Below, piece by piece: positions 8,921 to 17,722 of a stretch of DNA of 39,748 nucleotides. Numbering within the stretch: the stretch's first letter is position 1; each line of letters opens with the position of its first letter. Location: NCBI RefSeq assembly GCF_029057325.1, contig NZ_JAICZW010000148.1, positions 1 to 39,748 on the forward strand, given 5' to 3'. The notes under the pieces were generated by a model that was given only the letters and a program-made list of their open reading frames with translations, was not told the origin of the DNA and searched no databases. This DNA comes from Bacteroides sp. Lineage in GTDB: Bacteria; Bacteroidota; Bacteroidia; Bacteroidales; Bacteroidaceae. The position numbers and the translations under genes were made by a program.

Positions 8921-11448
8921 AGTTGCCTGCTCACCGTCACCAGCCCCTCCCGTGGCCTGCGGCTGAGCCGCGATGTGCTGCTTTGCGTGGCCGAATAGAG
9001 TGTATAGGCATACTCCTTCTTATTGAACAGGTTGTTGAGCCGGGCTTCCAATCGCCATTTCTTTGTCTTATAGACAAGGGAGGCGTCGGCAAGCAGGGTG
9101 GTGAGGTGCGTGTGTGCGTCCAGTTCGTTGCGGTAGTGTTCGCCGGAGAGGCGGAGGTCCAGGCGGCCGATGCCGAACGTCAGGTGCAGGCGTTGCACGA
9201 TGTCCGACAACGGGGTGAGCCGGGTATCGTTGCCGATTTTGCTGCCGCCATATCCTAAGGTGGCATGGTATTCCGCTTCAAAGCCCGCTACGGGCGACCA
9301 GATGAGTTTGGGCTCCGCTTGCAGGTGGTCGTGGCGGTAGGTTTGCAGCAGGCTGTTGGTCAGTTGCTTGCCCGTGCTGCGGCTCAGGGTGAGATTCAGC
9401 GAAGTTTTCAGGTGCCAGTCGTAGAAGCCTTTGGAGAAGTTGCTTTTGAAGTTCCAGTTTTGGCTGTGGTTGGGCTGCAGGCGGCGGGTGTAGCTGACGG
9501 TTCCTTCCGAAAGGCACTGCTCCATCAGGGTGTTCCGGCGGGTGTGGCTGTAGGTCAGCGAGGCGGTGATGAAGAACTCCTGAACCGTGTTTTTATATTC
9601 CCCATAGAGGTTGTAGGTCTGCTGCGTGGCGATGGGGAAGAGTCCGTTGCCGTTTCGCCAGGTGCGGTAGTCGGTGCGGTATGGGGCGGGGTAGAGGTCG
9701 GTGAGGTCGCCTGCCGAACGCTTCAGGTTGCCGTAGCAAGAGAATTTCCAGTGATAGTCCGGCTGGAAGCGCAGGTAGAGCGAGGGGGTGAAGAAGAGGA
9801 ACGAACGCTGCTGCGAGAAGTAACGCTGTGCCTTCAGTGGCAGAGAGAGGTTGCCCATCCATCGGCCGCGCTCTAGTTGGAAGTAGGGGGTGAGGTAGAG
9901 GGCGAGGTAGGAGGCGTTGAAGTCGGCGGGTTGTTTCAGTGTGGCACGTTCTCCTTGCACGCCCGCCTTGTATTGGTGGGTGAAGCCGTTGTGTTTTTTC
10001 AGGTAGGTTGCGCTGTTGTCGGTGTAGAGGCTGTGTTGCTCGAACCGGCTTTTGCCCTCTTCGAGCAGGAGCGATGCGGGCCGGTAGGCATAGCGGACGG
10101 TGGAAAGGAGTTCCCACGTGCCGCTTTCCCCGTTTCGGAGGAGGTGGAAGTGGTTGCCGGCGCTCAGTTGCGAGGTTTGCAGGGTCTGGCCTAACTCTTC
10201 CGAACAGCCACGCCCGGTTTCTCCCTCTACCTTGAATCGGTTGGCCAGATAGTTGCGGGCGTTGTTTTGCTCGTAGTGCAGTTCCAGGTTGGCGGCATCC
10301 GTGGTCAGGCGGTAGTGATAGGTCTCGTCCATCAGCAGGGTGTCTGTCGGTTGGTAATAGAGTTGGGTGTTCCGGCGTTGCTGGCCGATGTGGTCGTGGG
10401 TATATCCGGCTTGCAGGCGCAGGGTCTGTTCCTCTTTCCATTTGTACATCCGGTTTCCGTTCAGCGTATGCGTGTGGTTGAATAGCAGGCGCTTTTTGTC
10501 CAGCGGGGCACTGATGCCGGGTTGTGTGAGGAAGGCGGGGAGGGGGACGGACAACCCGTTGTTGGCGGTCAGCATCTGTTGCTCCGTGCTGAGGTCTTTG
10601 CCGCAGTTGTTCGTCTTGTAGCTGTAGATGCTCTGTTTCCCTTTGCCCAATTGCAGGGCGTTCAGGCCGCTTTCCCACAGCCATGGGGCGTCGTTGTCGC
10701 TTCTTCCGATGCCTGCCGTGGCGTTCACTATCCATTGGTCGCGTGCTTTCGGGTCCAGCTTCAGGTTCAGCGCCACTTCATCGGAGTTGATTTTGTCTTT
10801 CAGGGCTTTCACCGATTGGTAGTTCTCCATGATTTCCGCCGTCTTCACGGCTTTGGCGCTCAGGTTGTTGTTCACCTGGTTATACCGTCCGCCCGTCACG
10901 TCCATGCCCTCCACCAGGAAGTGGTCGATGGGCTTGCCCTTGTACTTCACCTGCCCGCTCTCCTCCACGTCCACGCCGGGCAGCCGTTTCAGCACGTCCT
11001 TGATGTGCACGTCTTTGGAGGAGGCGAATTGCGCGAGGTCGTATCGCACGGTGTCCTTGCGCCCCTGCACCCGTCCGCCCCGTATCTGCACCTCTTTCAG
11101 GACGATGGACGCAGTGTGCAGTCCGAAGTCCTGCCTCCCGGCAGACGCTACGTTGCGTATTTCCCGTTTGTAGCCCAGCAGCGAGGCGCTGAGTTGCAGG
11201 GTGTCGCCGTTGTGTCTCCACGGCAACGAGTAGTGTCCTTTGCTGTCGGTCAGGGCGTAATCTATCGTTTTCTGCCCGCGCATCACGCAGAGCATGACGG
11301 CTTCCAGCGGCTGGCGGCTTTCGGCGTCGGTGACGGTGCCGCTCAGGGTTTGGGCAGATAGCGGGCGGCATACGGTTGCCAGCAGGCAGCAGGCTGCGAA
11401 GAAGAGGATGTAGCCCGTTGCGGTGTGTGTATGAAGGGTGGTTTTCAT
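8917..11448 (-). CDS. TonB-dependent receptor-like outer-membrane barrel
   Basis: An 843-residue outer-membrane protein. The start is set at 11448 (MKTTLHTHTATG) because a signal peptide ending near SAQ follows at residue 32 and an AAGAGAT ribosome-binding-like stretch precedes it; the open frame continues upstream into a repeat array but that part looks non-coding. Residues 33-110 form a CarboxypepD-regulatory-like domain. Residues 120-225 form a plug-like domain including LKRLPGVDVEESGQVKYKG. The rest is barrel strands. It lacks the SusC signature, and no SusD follows. The GLPGLI gene upstream on the same strand and the divergent kinase/regulator pair suggest a regulated import or envelope module. 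The substrate is unknown. Confidence 0.82.
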   Translation of the reverse strand: MKTTLHTHTATGYILFFAACCLLATVCRPLSAQTLSGTVTDAESRQPLEAVMLCVMRGQKTIDYALTDSKGHYSLPWRHNGDTLQLSASLLGYKREIRNVASAGRQDFGLHTASIVLKEVQIRGGRVQGRKDTVRYDLAQFASSKDVHIKDVLKRLPGVDVEESGQVKYKGKPIDHFLVEGMDVTGGRYNQVNNNLSAKAVKTAEIMENYQSVKALKDKINSDEVALNLKLDPKARDQWIVNATAGIGRSDNDAPWLWESGLNALQLGKGKQSIYSYKTNNCGKDLSTEQQMLTANNGLSVPLPAFLTQPGISAPLDKKRLLFNHTHTLNGNRMYKWKEEQTLRLQAGYTHDHIGQQRRNTQLYYQPTDTLLMDETYHYRLTTDAANLELHYEQNNARNYLANRFKVEGETGRGCSEELGQTLQTSQLSAGNHFHLLRNGESGTWELLSTVRYAYRPASLLLEEGKSRFEQHSLYTDNSATYLKKHNGFTHQYKAGVQGERATLKQPADFNASYLALYLTPYFQLERGRWMGNLSLPLKAQRYFSQQRSFLFFTPSLYLRFQPDYHWKFSCYGNLKRSAGDLTDLYPAPYRTDYRTWRNGNGLFPIATQQTYNLYGEYKNTVQEFFITASLTYSHTRRNTLMEQCLSEGTVSYTRRLQPNHSQNWNFKSNFSKGFYDWHLKTSLNLTLSRSTGKQLTNSLLQTYRHDHLQAEPKLIWSPVAGFEAEYHATLGYGGSKIGNDTRLTPLSDIVQRLHLTFGIGRLDLRLSGEHYRNELDAHTHLTTLLADASLVYKTKKWRLEARLNNLFNKKEYAYTLYSATQSSTSRLSRRPREGLVTVSRQL

Positions 11449-11530
11449 TGGAATCTCTTTTTGAGTGTGTGGGCAAGATACCTTTTTCCGTGCCCGGTAC
11501 AGGCAGGTGAAGAGGTCTGATAACTCCGTA

Positions 11531-11547
11531 GGAAAGGTAGTCTTTCC
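11531..11547. repeat. Dyad shared beside 21-nt array copy 1
   Basis: GGAAAGGTAGTCTTTCC is a near-palindrome 48 bases from the 21-nt array. A very similar GGAAAAGGTGCTTTCC lies beside array copy 2 at 21961-21976, so it may be part of the same mobile or dispersed unit. Confidence 0.4.
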
Positions 11548-11578
11548 CCGTTTGTAAAGTTGTCTTTCCTTGCTTATA

Positions 11579-11671
11579 AAGTTTATCTCAGCTGCTGAGA
11601 TATACATCCCGGCTGCTGAGATATACATCTCGCGTGCTGAGATGTATATCTCGCGCCGCGAGATGAAGTTT
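11579..11671. repeat. 21-nt palindromic repeat array, copy 1
   Basis: Four contiguous units of 21 nt, each with the form CATCTCGCGTGCTGAGATA and each nearly self-complementary (TCTCAGC/GCTGAGA). They are bounded by AAGTTTATCTC on the left and GAGATGAAGTTTT on the right, and these ends are themselves inverted copies. Because 21 is seven codons, both strands stay open and encode heptads such as MYISRAE. I read this as a non-coding dispersed repeat, not a gene. It lies in the 314-base gap between the GLPGLI gene and the TonB-type gene. Confidence 0.8.
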
Positions 11672-11762
11672 TTCTATAGTGTTTCCCTGTTTTATCTACG
11701 GGGAGATGCTGTTTCATCTCCCTGCTTAAACGGTTTCATGACCGTTGTCTGTGGAGGATGGC

Positions 11763-12626
11763 CTATTCTCTTTCTATCGGATTGTGCGGAATCCCTCTCG
11801 GCCGCATCTTGTTTCCGTTGCCGTCCGTCACGGTCATATTTACGCCCGGCTGGCCGTTGATGAAGCCCACGGGGTCGTCGTAGTAGCGTTCGTGTACCTT
11901 GCGGTATTGCTTGCGGCTGACCAGTTCGTAGTTTTTCAGGCGGAGGGTCATCGGTTGCGGGGTGCGGCTCAGCTCGATGCCGTTGGCGGTGAAGCGGTAG
12001 TGTCCCTCGCTGTCGGTGGCTTTCAGGATGAGGCCGGGCAGTCCGCCCAACTTCCAGGGACCTTCGCTGAGGGCGATTTCGTCGGTGAACCATGCCGTCC
12101 AGTGCCGTCCCCGGAAGTCGCATTCCGCCTTCCGGCACGCCATGCCCATCAGGCTGTCGGTCTCTTCGGTCAGTTCCCAGCGGGGGAACTCCAGCTTCTC
12201 TTCGTAGCGGATGCGGTTGAAGCCTGCCACAGAGTTCTGCGAGGTGACCTGTCCGGCGGGGAAACCCTTGCAGGTGATTTCGGTCATGCGCGAGGTGGCA
12301 TACTGGTTCAGATGCCGGTTGATGGTCTCTTGCGAGGCTTTGTTGGCGAGGTCGGCGTTATAGACGGAATCGCAGATGTATTTGCTGTAGCTGTAGAACT
12401 TCGACACGCCGCTTCCCACCTCCAGTATCATGGTCTCTTCCAGCGGCTTCTCCTTCTTGGCGGTGTCCAGGTAGAAGACGGTTTCGTACTGCACGCGCAG
12501 TTGCAGGGTGCCGATGGTGTCTTGCTTCACATGTCCCTCGGGCATGAACACATTGAACTGGGCTTGTGCGGCGGGCGGCATCAGCAGTGCCGTCAGGCAG
12601 AGGGATAAAATCTTTCTTGTAGTCAT
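11763..12626 (-). CDS. GLPGLI family protein
   Basis: A 287-residue secreted protein of the GLPGLI family (TIGR01200), found almost only in Bacteroidetes and named after a conserved motif, here GGLPGLILKA near residue 196. An N-terminal signal peptide ends near AQAQ at residue 23. Members usually sit beside TonB-dependent receptor genes, as here, and are thought to be periplasmic or surface partners; no biochemical role is established. The promoter is divergent from the histidine kinase gene: TAGCTTTG on the minus strand at 12660-12667 lies 33 bases before the start. The gene and the downstream receptor gene are separated by the 21-nt repeat array. Confidence 0.85.
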   Translation of the reverse strand: MTTRKILSLCLTALLMPPAAQAQFNVFMPEGHVKQDTIGTLQLRVQYETVFYLDTAKKEKPLEETMILEVGSGVSKFYSYSKYICDSVYNADLANKASQETINRHLNQYATSRMTEITCKGFPAGQVTSQNSVAGFNRIRYEEKLEFPRWELTEETDSLMGMACRKAECDFRGRHWTAWFTDEIALSEGPWKLGGLPGLILKATDSEGHYRFTANGIELSRTPQPMTLRLKNYELVSRKQYRKVHERYYDDPVGFINGQPGVNMTVTDGNGNKMRPRGIPHNPIERE

Positions 12627-12659
12627 AACGATTCAGTTTTTAGGGGTTTGTTACGGCTG

Positions 12660-12667
12660 CAAAGCTA
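12660..12667 (-). promoter_or_regulatory. -7 box before the GLPGLI gene
   Basis: On the minus strand TAGCTTTG matches TAnnTTTG, 33 bases before the start codon. A convincing -33 TTTG is not seen. It is one half of a divergent promoter region with the kinase gene. Confidence 0.45.
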
Positions 12668-12764
12668 TCCGGTTTCTGTTTGTGCCGGGGAAGAAAGTTA
12701 TTACTGAAATGTTACTCCGTCGGAAAAAGAACGCCTTGCGCGTACCTATTGAAGGCGAAACCAT

Positions 12765-12772
12765 TACCTTTG
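12765..12772 (+). promoter_or_regulatory. -7 box before the histidine kinase gene
   Basis: TACCTTTG matches TAnnTTTG and ends 24 bases before the ATG at 12797. This supports that ATG over an in-frame start at 12680, which would lie upstream of the box. Confidence 0.5.
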
Positions 12773-12796
12773 TGGCAAAGAAACCGGAAAGGAAGT

Positions 12797-14242
12797 ATGG
12801 AACAACGAATCAAAATAATCTGGATAGTCTCCCTCGCCTCCATGATGCTGATTGTGGCAGGGCAGGGGTATTGGCTGTGGAACCAGTGCCAATACCGCAA
12901 CGAAGAACTGGTGAAGGAGGTGCGCGCCCGTGTGCTGGAAGCCGCTGCGCTGAATGACTCCGTGCGCAATCTGCATCCGAAGAAGATATTTACAGATTCC
13001 GTCTCCGTCGCTTGGGGAACCAACAGCAATCGGAATGCGGTGGTTGATTCGCTCGGAAATGAAAAGGTGGTCTATTCTTACGGCCTGTATGCCCGGGTGC
13101 GGCTTCGGAAGGCAGAGGTGTCGGAGGATACCGCCTCTCCGCTACTCTACAAAGACTCCATCTGCTTCCACACGAAGGAAGAGTTGGGATGGTCTTTCGA
13201 GAAGGAGATGCAGAAGTACAAGCTCCAGGTGGACGTGCCCTTCACGTTGCAGCGGTTCGACTCCGTGCTGGCGGTCAAGCTGCCCGGCGTCTCTTTCGAT
13301 ACGCAGTTCTGCACTCCGAGGGACTCGCTCTTCGTGACGGTGGATTCGGTGGCGCTGGCAGGCTCCCGTCTGCGTCCGGTGGTGGAGGTTATCTATCCCT
13401 ATAACCCTTTGGGCTGGCAGCAGGTGCGGGTGACGGTTCGTCCGCCGTTGCCGATGCTGCTGCTCCGCATGGGTGGGCAATTGCTGGGCAGCTTCCTGCT
13501 GATTCTGTTGCTGGCATTCTGCCTGCTGTTCCAGGTAAAGACCATCCTGAAGCAACGCCGCATTGACGAGCTGCGGAAGAACTTTGTCAACACCATGATA
13601 CACGAACTGAAACGACCGGTGCAGACCTTGAAGATGTGTGTCGCCTTCCTCAACGACAAGTCTCTGCGGACAGACGGGCAGGCGATGGACGAAGTGATAC
13701 ACGACTCCCTCTCCGAACTTGACAACCTCTCCGCCTATCTCTCGAAGCTCCGCGACATGACCCGTGCCGACGAGGAGCACATCCGGCTCTCTGTCTGCAC
13801 CTTCGACATCCGGCAGACGGTGGAGGAGCTTATCCGCCTCTATCGTGCGCCCGAAGGCAAGGAGCTCTCGTTTGAAACCCGTTTCGGCGAAGCCACTTCG
13901 GTGACTGCCGACCCCGTACACCTCTCCAACATCGTCAGCAACCTGATAGAAAATGCCGTGAAGTACTCCGGTCCTTCGGTACACATTGTTGTGGAGTGCC
14001 TTTCCTCTCCTCATCAATTCATCCTCCGTGTCTCCGACAACGGCATCGGCATCCCCGCCTCCGAACAGGGCAAGGTATTTGATAAGTTCTATCGAGGCAC
14101 CTGGCTGCCCGACTCCTCCCTGCCCGGCATCGGCCTCGGACTGAGCTACGTCAAGCTGCTTGTGGAAGCCCATCATGGCACCGTCTCCCTGAGCAGTCAA
14201 ACGGGGAAAGGCACCATCGTAGAAATCAACCTCCCGCAATAA
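12797..14242 (+). CDS. Sensor histidine kinase
   Basis: A 481-residue membrane histidine kinase. Membrane helices at about 7-27 and 228-248 bracket a periplasmic sensor domain of roughly 200 residues with no family I recognise. The phospho-acceptor is H269 in HELKRP; most relatives have HELKTP, so the Thr to Arg change is notable. The catalytic domain shows the N-box (NLIENAVKYS), DNGIGI and a GIGLGLSYV segment. I chose ATG 12797, preceded by AAAGGAAG and a -7 box. The response regulator follows after 32 bases. The divergent GLPGLI/receptor pair is a likely target, by analogy with similar Bacteroidetes clusters. Confidence 0.88.
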   Translation: MEQRIKIIWIVSLASMMLIVAGQGYWLWNQCQYRNEELVKEVRARVLEAAALNDSVRNLHPKKIFTDSVSVAWGTNSNRNAVVDSLGNEKVVYSYGLYARVRLRKAEVSEDTASPLLYKDSICFHTKEELGWSFEKEMQKYKLQVDVPFTLQRFDSVLAVKLPGVSFDTQFCTPRDSLFVTVDSVALAGSRLRPVVEVIYPYNPLGWQQVRVTVRPPLPMLLLRMGGQLLGSFLLILLLAFCLLFQVKTILKQRRIDELRKNFVNTMIHELKRPVQTLKMCVAFLNDKSLRTDGQAMDEVIHDSLSELDNLSAYLSKLRDMTRADEEHIRLSVCTFDIRQTVEELIRLYRAPEGKELSFETRFGEATSVTADPVHLSNIVSNLIENAVKYSGPSVHIVVECLSSPHQFILRVSDNGIGIPASEQGKVFDKFYRGTWLPDSSLPGIGLGLSYVKLLVEAHHGTVSLSSQTGKGTIVEINLPQ

Positions 14243-14274
14243 TCTTTCAATTTTTAATTCTCAATTTAATCAAG

Positions 14275-14949
14275 ATGCTCAAGATTCTTTTCGCCGACGA
14301 CGACCTCAAGTACTCCATGCTCTTGAAACGCTTTCTTGAAAAAGAAGGGTACGAAGTGACCTACGCCGGAAACGGCGCCATCGCCCTCGAACAGTTTCCC
14401 CTTGTCAAGCCCGACCTGGTGTTGCTCGACATCAACATGCCCGGCTTCAACGGATTTGAGGTAGCCGAACGCATCCGCGAGACCGACAGGCGTGTCCTCA
14501 TCTTCTTCCTCTCCGACCGCAGCGACAAGGCCGACCGCCTGCAAGGCTTCCGGCTCAAAGCCAACGACTACCTTGCCAAGCCCTTCTATCCCGAGGAGCT
14601 GATAGCCCGCATCCGCGAGCGCTTCGCCTCGCAACTTTCCGACACGGTGGAAGAGGAGATCTACCGCTTCGGACAGTCTGTCTTCAACTACAGCACGAAC
14701 GAAATCCGTACGGGGAACAACAAAGTGCTCATCACTTCCCGCCAGGCGGACATCCTTCGCCTGCTTGCCCGGCATCCGAACTGCGCCGTAGTGCGGGATG
14801 TGCTGCTGGAAGCCGTCTGGGGCACCTCTTCCTACGCCAACTCCCTTGCCCTGAACGTACAGATGACCTACCTACGCAAAGCCTTGAAGAACGACCCGAC
14901 GGTGCGGATTGAGTCGCTGATGAAGAAGGGGTATGTGCTGGTGGGTTAA
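14275..14949 (+). CDS. OmpR-family response regulator
   Basis: A 224-residue regulator made of a receiver domain and a winged-helix DNA-binding domain. The acidic pocket is DDD at 8-10, the phospho-acceptor is D52 in LLDINMPG, the switch residue is S80 and the conserved lysine is K102 in AKPF. The C-terminal half contains the transactivation loop and recognition helix (NVQMTYLRKAL) of the OmpR/PhoB type. It is paired with the kinase upstream. It resembles Bacteroides RprY-like regulators, but several paralogues exist so no gene name is given. The stop overlaps the stop of the opposing gene by four bases (TTAA). Confidence 0.9.
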   Translation: MLKILFADDDLKYSMLLKRFLEKEGYEVTYAGNGAIALEQFPLVKPDLVLLDINMPGFNGFEVAERIRETDRRVLIFFLSDRSDKADRLQGFRLKANDYLAKPFYPEELIARIRERFASQLSDTVEEEIYRFGQSVFNYSTNEIRTGNNKVLITSRQADILRLLARHPNCAVVRDVLLEAVWGTSSYANSLALNVQMTYLRKALKNDPTVRIESLMKKGYVLVG

Positions 14950-16010
14950 TAGATTAGTCGGAACTCCGCCCATACCGGCAGATGGTCGCTGTATCCTGCC
15001 TGATACTTCATACCGTAGTAGGTGCGGAAAGGAATTTTCCCACCATACTTCTTGTCTTCTGTCAGTAGAAAAGGTGCACGGAACACATCGGCTTTCGTTT
15101 CGTCCGTATAAAGCGGAGATGATTTTTGCAGGAGGCCGCCCGATACGATGAGGTGGTCCAGAAGTCCCCATTCTTCCCGGTATTTGTAGCTTCCGTACTC
15201 CTTACGGTCGGCTGCTTTTCCCGCTAACAGGTGATAGAGTCGTTTTGTGTGGATTGAATCGGTTTGGATAGGCGGTCGCTCCGCTTGCAGTACTTGCCGC
15301 ACCGATTTGTTGTTAGGATAATCGTTGAAGTCTCCCATCAAGATGATTTGCGGATGTTGCCGTAATTGGAGCAGGCTGTCTATGGCGGCCTTCGCTATAC
15401 GGGCGGCGTGCATCCGATAGGGTTCAGACTCCTTCTCACCTCCCGAACGGGAAGGGAAGTGGGCTACAAATACATCCAATGTGTCTTTGTTCAGTAGCAG
15501 TCCGCTGACGTGCAGGATGTCCCGCGTAGGGCGGTCTTTCTTTCTAAGTTGGGTGACGGGAAGGCTTTGATGGGCGATGGGTTTGAATTGGCTGCGTTGA
15601 TAGAGCAGTGCCACATCGATGCCGCGTTCATCGGGCGATTGGGTCATCAGGTAGCGGTAATCGGCTTCGCGCAGGGCGGAATAACGGATAAGGTCGCGCA
15701 AGACACTGTCGTTCTCCACCTCGCACAAGGCAACGAGTGCAGGCGGTGTCCAGCCGCCGACGGCGATGATGACACGGGCGATGTTGTCCAGTTTCTTCTT
15801 GTATTTGAAGTAGTTCCAATGGCGGATGGCATCAGGCAGGAATTCTTGGTCGTTCTTCAGGCTGTCGTGTCGGGTGTCGAACAGGTTTTCCACGTTGTAG
15901 CTCATGATGCGGAAGGTGAGCGTGTCTTTTCCCTCTTGCCCGTACAAATAGAGGTACGGGCAGAGGAATAAGACAATGGGTAAGATGTTCTTTATCGGAT
16001 TTCTTGACAT
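14946..16010 (-). CDS. Secreted endonuclease/exonuclease/phosphatase-fold hydrolase
   Basis: A 354-residue member of the EEP metal-dependent phosphoesterase superfamily (DNase I-like fold). A signal peptide covers about residues 1-24. Conserved blocks are present in order: NVENLFD at 39-45, ALCEVEN with E97, HFPSRSGG near 184, GDFND with D227 and N229, and SDHLPV with D342 and H343. Substrates in this family range from nucleic acids to phospholipids and sugar phosphates, so the substrate cannot be named. It lies 11 bases after pepD on the same strand, probably cotranscribed. The Bacteroidales relatives are usually annotated simply as EEP-family proteins. Confidence 0.85.
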   Translation of the reverse strand: MSRNPIKNILPIVLFLCPYLYLYGQEGKDTLTFRIMSYNVENLFDTRHDSLKNDQEFLPDAIRHWNYFKYKKKLDNIARVIIAVGGWTPPALVALCEVENDSVLRDLIRYSALREADYRYLMTQSPDERGIDVALLYQRSQFKPIAHQSLPVTQLRKKDRPTRDILHVSGLLLNKDTLDVFVAHFPSRSGGEKESEPYRMHAARIAKAAIDSLLQLRQHPQIILMGDFNDYPNNKSVRQVLQAERPPIQTDSIHTKRLYHLLAGKAADRKEYGSYKYREEWGLLDHLIVSGGLLQKSSPLYTDETKADVFRAPFLLTEDKKYGGKIPFRTYYGMKYQAGYSDHLPVWAEFRLIY

Positions 16011-16021
16011 CCTGCGTTCTT

Positions 16022-17482
16022 TTATTGTTTGGCAGGAATATGCTTCAGAATATCCAGCAGGTGGTTCCAGAACTTCTCTACCGTGGGGATAAGCATCCGT
16101 TCATCGGGCGAGTGAACACCTTGCAGCGTAGGACCGAAGGAAATCATATCCAGCGAAGGATACTTGTCGAGGAACAAGCCGCACTCCAGTCCGGCATGGA
16201 TGGCTTTCACCTTGGCTTCCACCCCGAACAGGCGTTTGTAGGACTCAACCGCCACTTCCAGAATCTCTGAATGCGGATTGGGTTTCCAGCCGGGATAACC
16301 ATCACCGAAGGAGACGCTGGCACCGCCCATCTCGAAGACCGTGCGCACCATGTTGGCGATGTCTTGCTTGGAAGAAGCGGTGGAACTGCGTTGGCTCGTC
16401 TCAATACGGATGATGTGGTTGGGTTTCATCTTGACCGAAGCCAGGTTGGTGGAAGTCTCTACCAGTCCCGGAATGTCTTGGCTCATGGCATATACGCCGT
16501 GCGGAGCGGCATAGATGGTTTGCAGCAGACGCTTGGTGGTATCGCGGTCGATGGCTGTGGGGCGTGCGTTTTCCGATTCGAGCACGAACTGCAGGTCGGG
16601 GTCAACCACGGCATATTCGGCTTCCACTTCGGCGGCAAAGACATTCAGGTCGGCGCGCAGGGCGTGTTTGTCGGCTTCGGGGATGGCGATGACGGCGTGG
16701 GCTTCGCGGGCGATGGCGTTGCGCAGGTTGCCGCCGTCAATCTCGCAAAGGTAGAGGTCGTACTTCTTGGAAGCCAGACTCAGGAAGCGGTTCAGCAGTT
16801 TGTTGGCATTGCCGCGTCCCAGGTGGATGTCGCCGCCGGAGTGACCGCCCTTCAAGCCCTTCACCTGCACCTTGCAGAAGAAGTGGCCTGCCGGCACTTC
16901 CACTTCTTTATAAGTGAACTCGGCTACGGAATCGATGCCGCCAGCACAACCGATGAAGAGTTCGCCCTCGTCTTCGGAGTCGAGGTTCAGCAGGATGTCT
17001 CCGTTCATGAAACCCTCTTTCAGGGCAAAGGCGCCGGTCAGTCCGGTCTCTTCGTCCACGGTGAAGAGGCATTCGATGGGACCGTGTTCGATGGTTTCAT
17101 CCGTCAGTACGGCAAGTTCGGTAGCCATGCCGATGCCGTTGTCGGCACCCAAGGTTGTGCCTTTGGCTTTCAGCCATTCGCCGTCTATCTCGGTTTCGAT
17201 GGGGTCGGTCAGGAAGTCGTGCTTCACGTCGTTGTTCTTTTCGCACACCATGTCGATATGTGATTGTAGGACGACGGTCTTGCGGTTTTCCATGCCCGGT
17301 GTGGCGGGTTTCTTTATCAGTACGTTTCCGGCTTCATCCACCTTCGTTTCCAATTGATGTTTTTCTCCGAACGCTTTCAGGTAAGCGATGATTTTCTCTT
17401 CCTTCTTGGAAGGGCGCGGCACTTGACAGATTTCCTCGAAGTAGTGGAACACGCCGGCTGGTTTCAAGTCTTTTTTCTCCAT
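16022..17482 (-). CDS. pepD: Aminoacyl-histidine dipeptidase (PepD, M20C)
   Basis: A 486-residue cytosolic zinc dipeptidase that cleaves Xaa-His and other dipeptides. The metal-binding blocks of the M20 family are visible: LQSHIDMV with H75 and D77, LGADNGIG with D114, and VDEETG with the catalytic and ligand glutamates 144-145. The start at 17482 (MEKKDLKPAGV) aligns with the usual N-terminus of PepD; an upstream in-frame Met at 17521 adds 13 unlikely residues. Length is normal for the family. It precedes the EEP hydrolase gene on the same strand. Confidence 0.92.
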   Translation of the reverse strand: MEKKDLKPAGVFHYFEEICQVPRPSKKEEKIIAYLKAFGEKHQLETKVDEAGNVLIKKPATPGMENRKTVVLQSHIDMVCEKNNDVKHDFLTDPIETEIDGEWLKAKGTTLGADNGIGMATELAVLTDETIEHGPIECLFTVDEETGLTGAFALKEGFMNGDILLNLDSEDEGELFIGCAGGIDSVAEFTYKEVEVPAGHFFCKVQVKGLKGGHSGGDIHLGRGNANKLLNRFLSLASKKYDLYLCEIDGGNLRNAIAREAHAVIAIPEADKHALRADLNVFAAEVEAEYAVVDPDLQFVLESENARPTAIDRDTTKRLLQTIYAAPHGVYAMSQDIPGLVETSTNLASVKMKPNHIIRIETSQRSSTASSKQDIANMVRTVFEMGGASVSFGDGYPGWKPNPHSEILEVAVESYKRLFGVEAKVKAIHAGLECGLFLDKYPSLDMISFGPTLQGVHSPDERMLIPTVEKFWNHLLDILKHIPAKQ

Positions 17483-17663
17483 AATTATTTCAGTTTGCGG
17501 CTGTCCTGTGTGTATCGGCACAGCCTATGTTTCTTAATTGTAAATTGTCATTTGTCTATTAAACGGGCTCTTCTTTTGCTAAAGATGGTTAAATGAATTG
17601 GCTATTTCATACCCCTTTCTTTTTTTTTAGAGCAAAAAAGGTGGGTTAGTCCAACCAAAGCCC

Positions 17664-17671
17664 TATATTTG
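17664..17671 (+). promoter_or_regulatory. -7 box before the small membrane protein gene
   Basis: TATATTTG is a full match to TAnnTTTG and lies about 50 bases upstream of the small membrane protein start. The region 17522-17660 otherwise holds AT-rich sequence with no gene that I can support. Confidence 0.5.
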
Positions 17672-17722
17672 CACCCACAAAAATAGTAAAAACGCTATTT
17701 TCATGTAACAAAATTAGTGGAA

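Noticed and set aside
9265..9876. Long plus-strand frames inside the barrel gene
   Set aside because: They mirror the GC-rich antisense strand of a clear outer-membrane gene and show no domain or start signal.
11449..11628. N-terminal extension of the barrel protein into the repeat array
   Set aside because: The frame is open, but the signal peptide begins at the Met at 11448 and the extension is repeat plus leader sequence.
11579..11671. CRISPR-like array of 21-nt repeats
   Set aside because: Units are contiguous, with no spacers, only four in number and palindromic; no cas genes nearby.
14243..14274. AT-rich TTTTTAATTCTCAATTT leader as a binding site
   Set aside because: It looks like one of the degenerate AT-rich spacers common before Bacteroides genes; no dyad or promoter box is evident.
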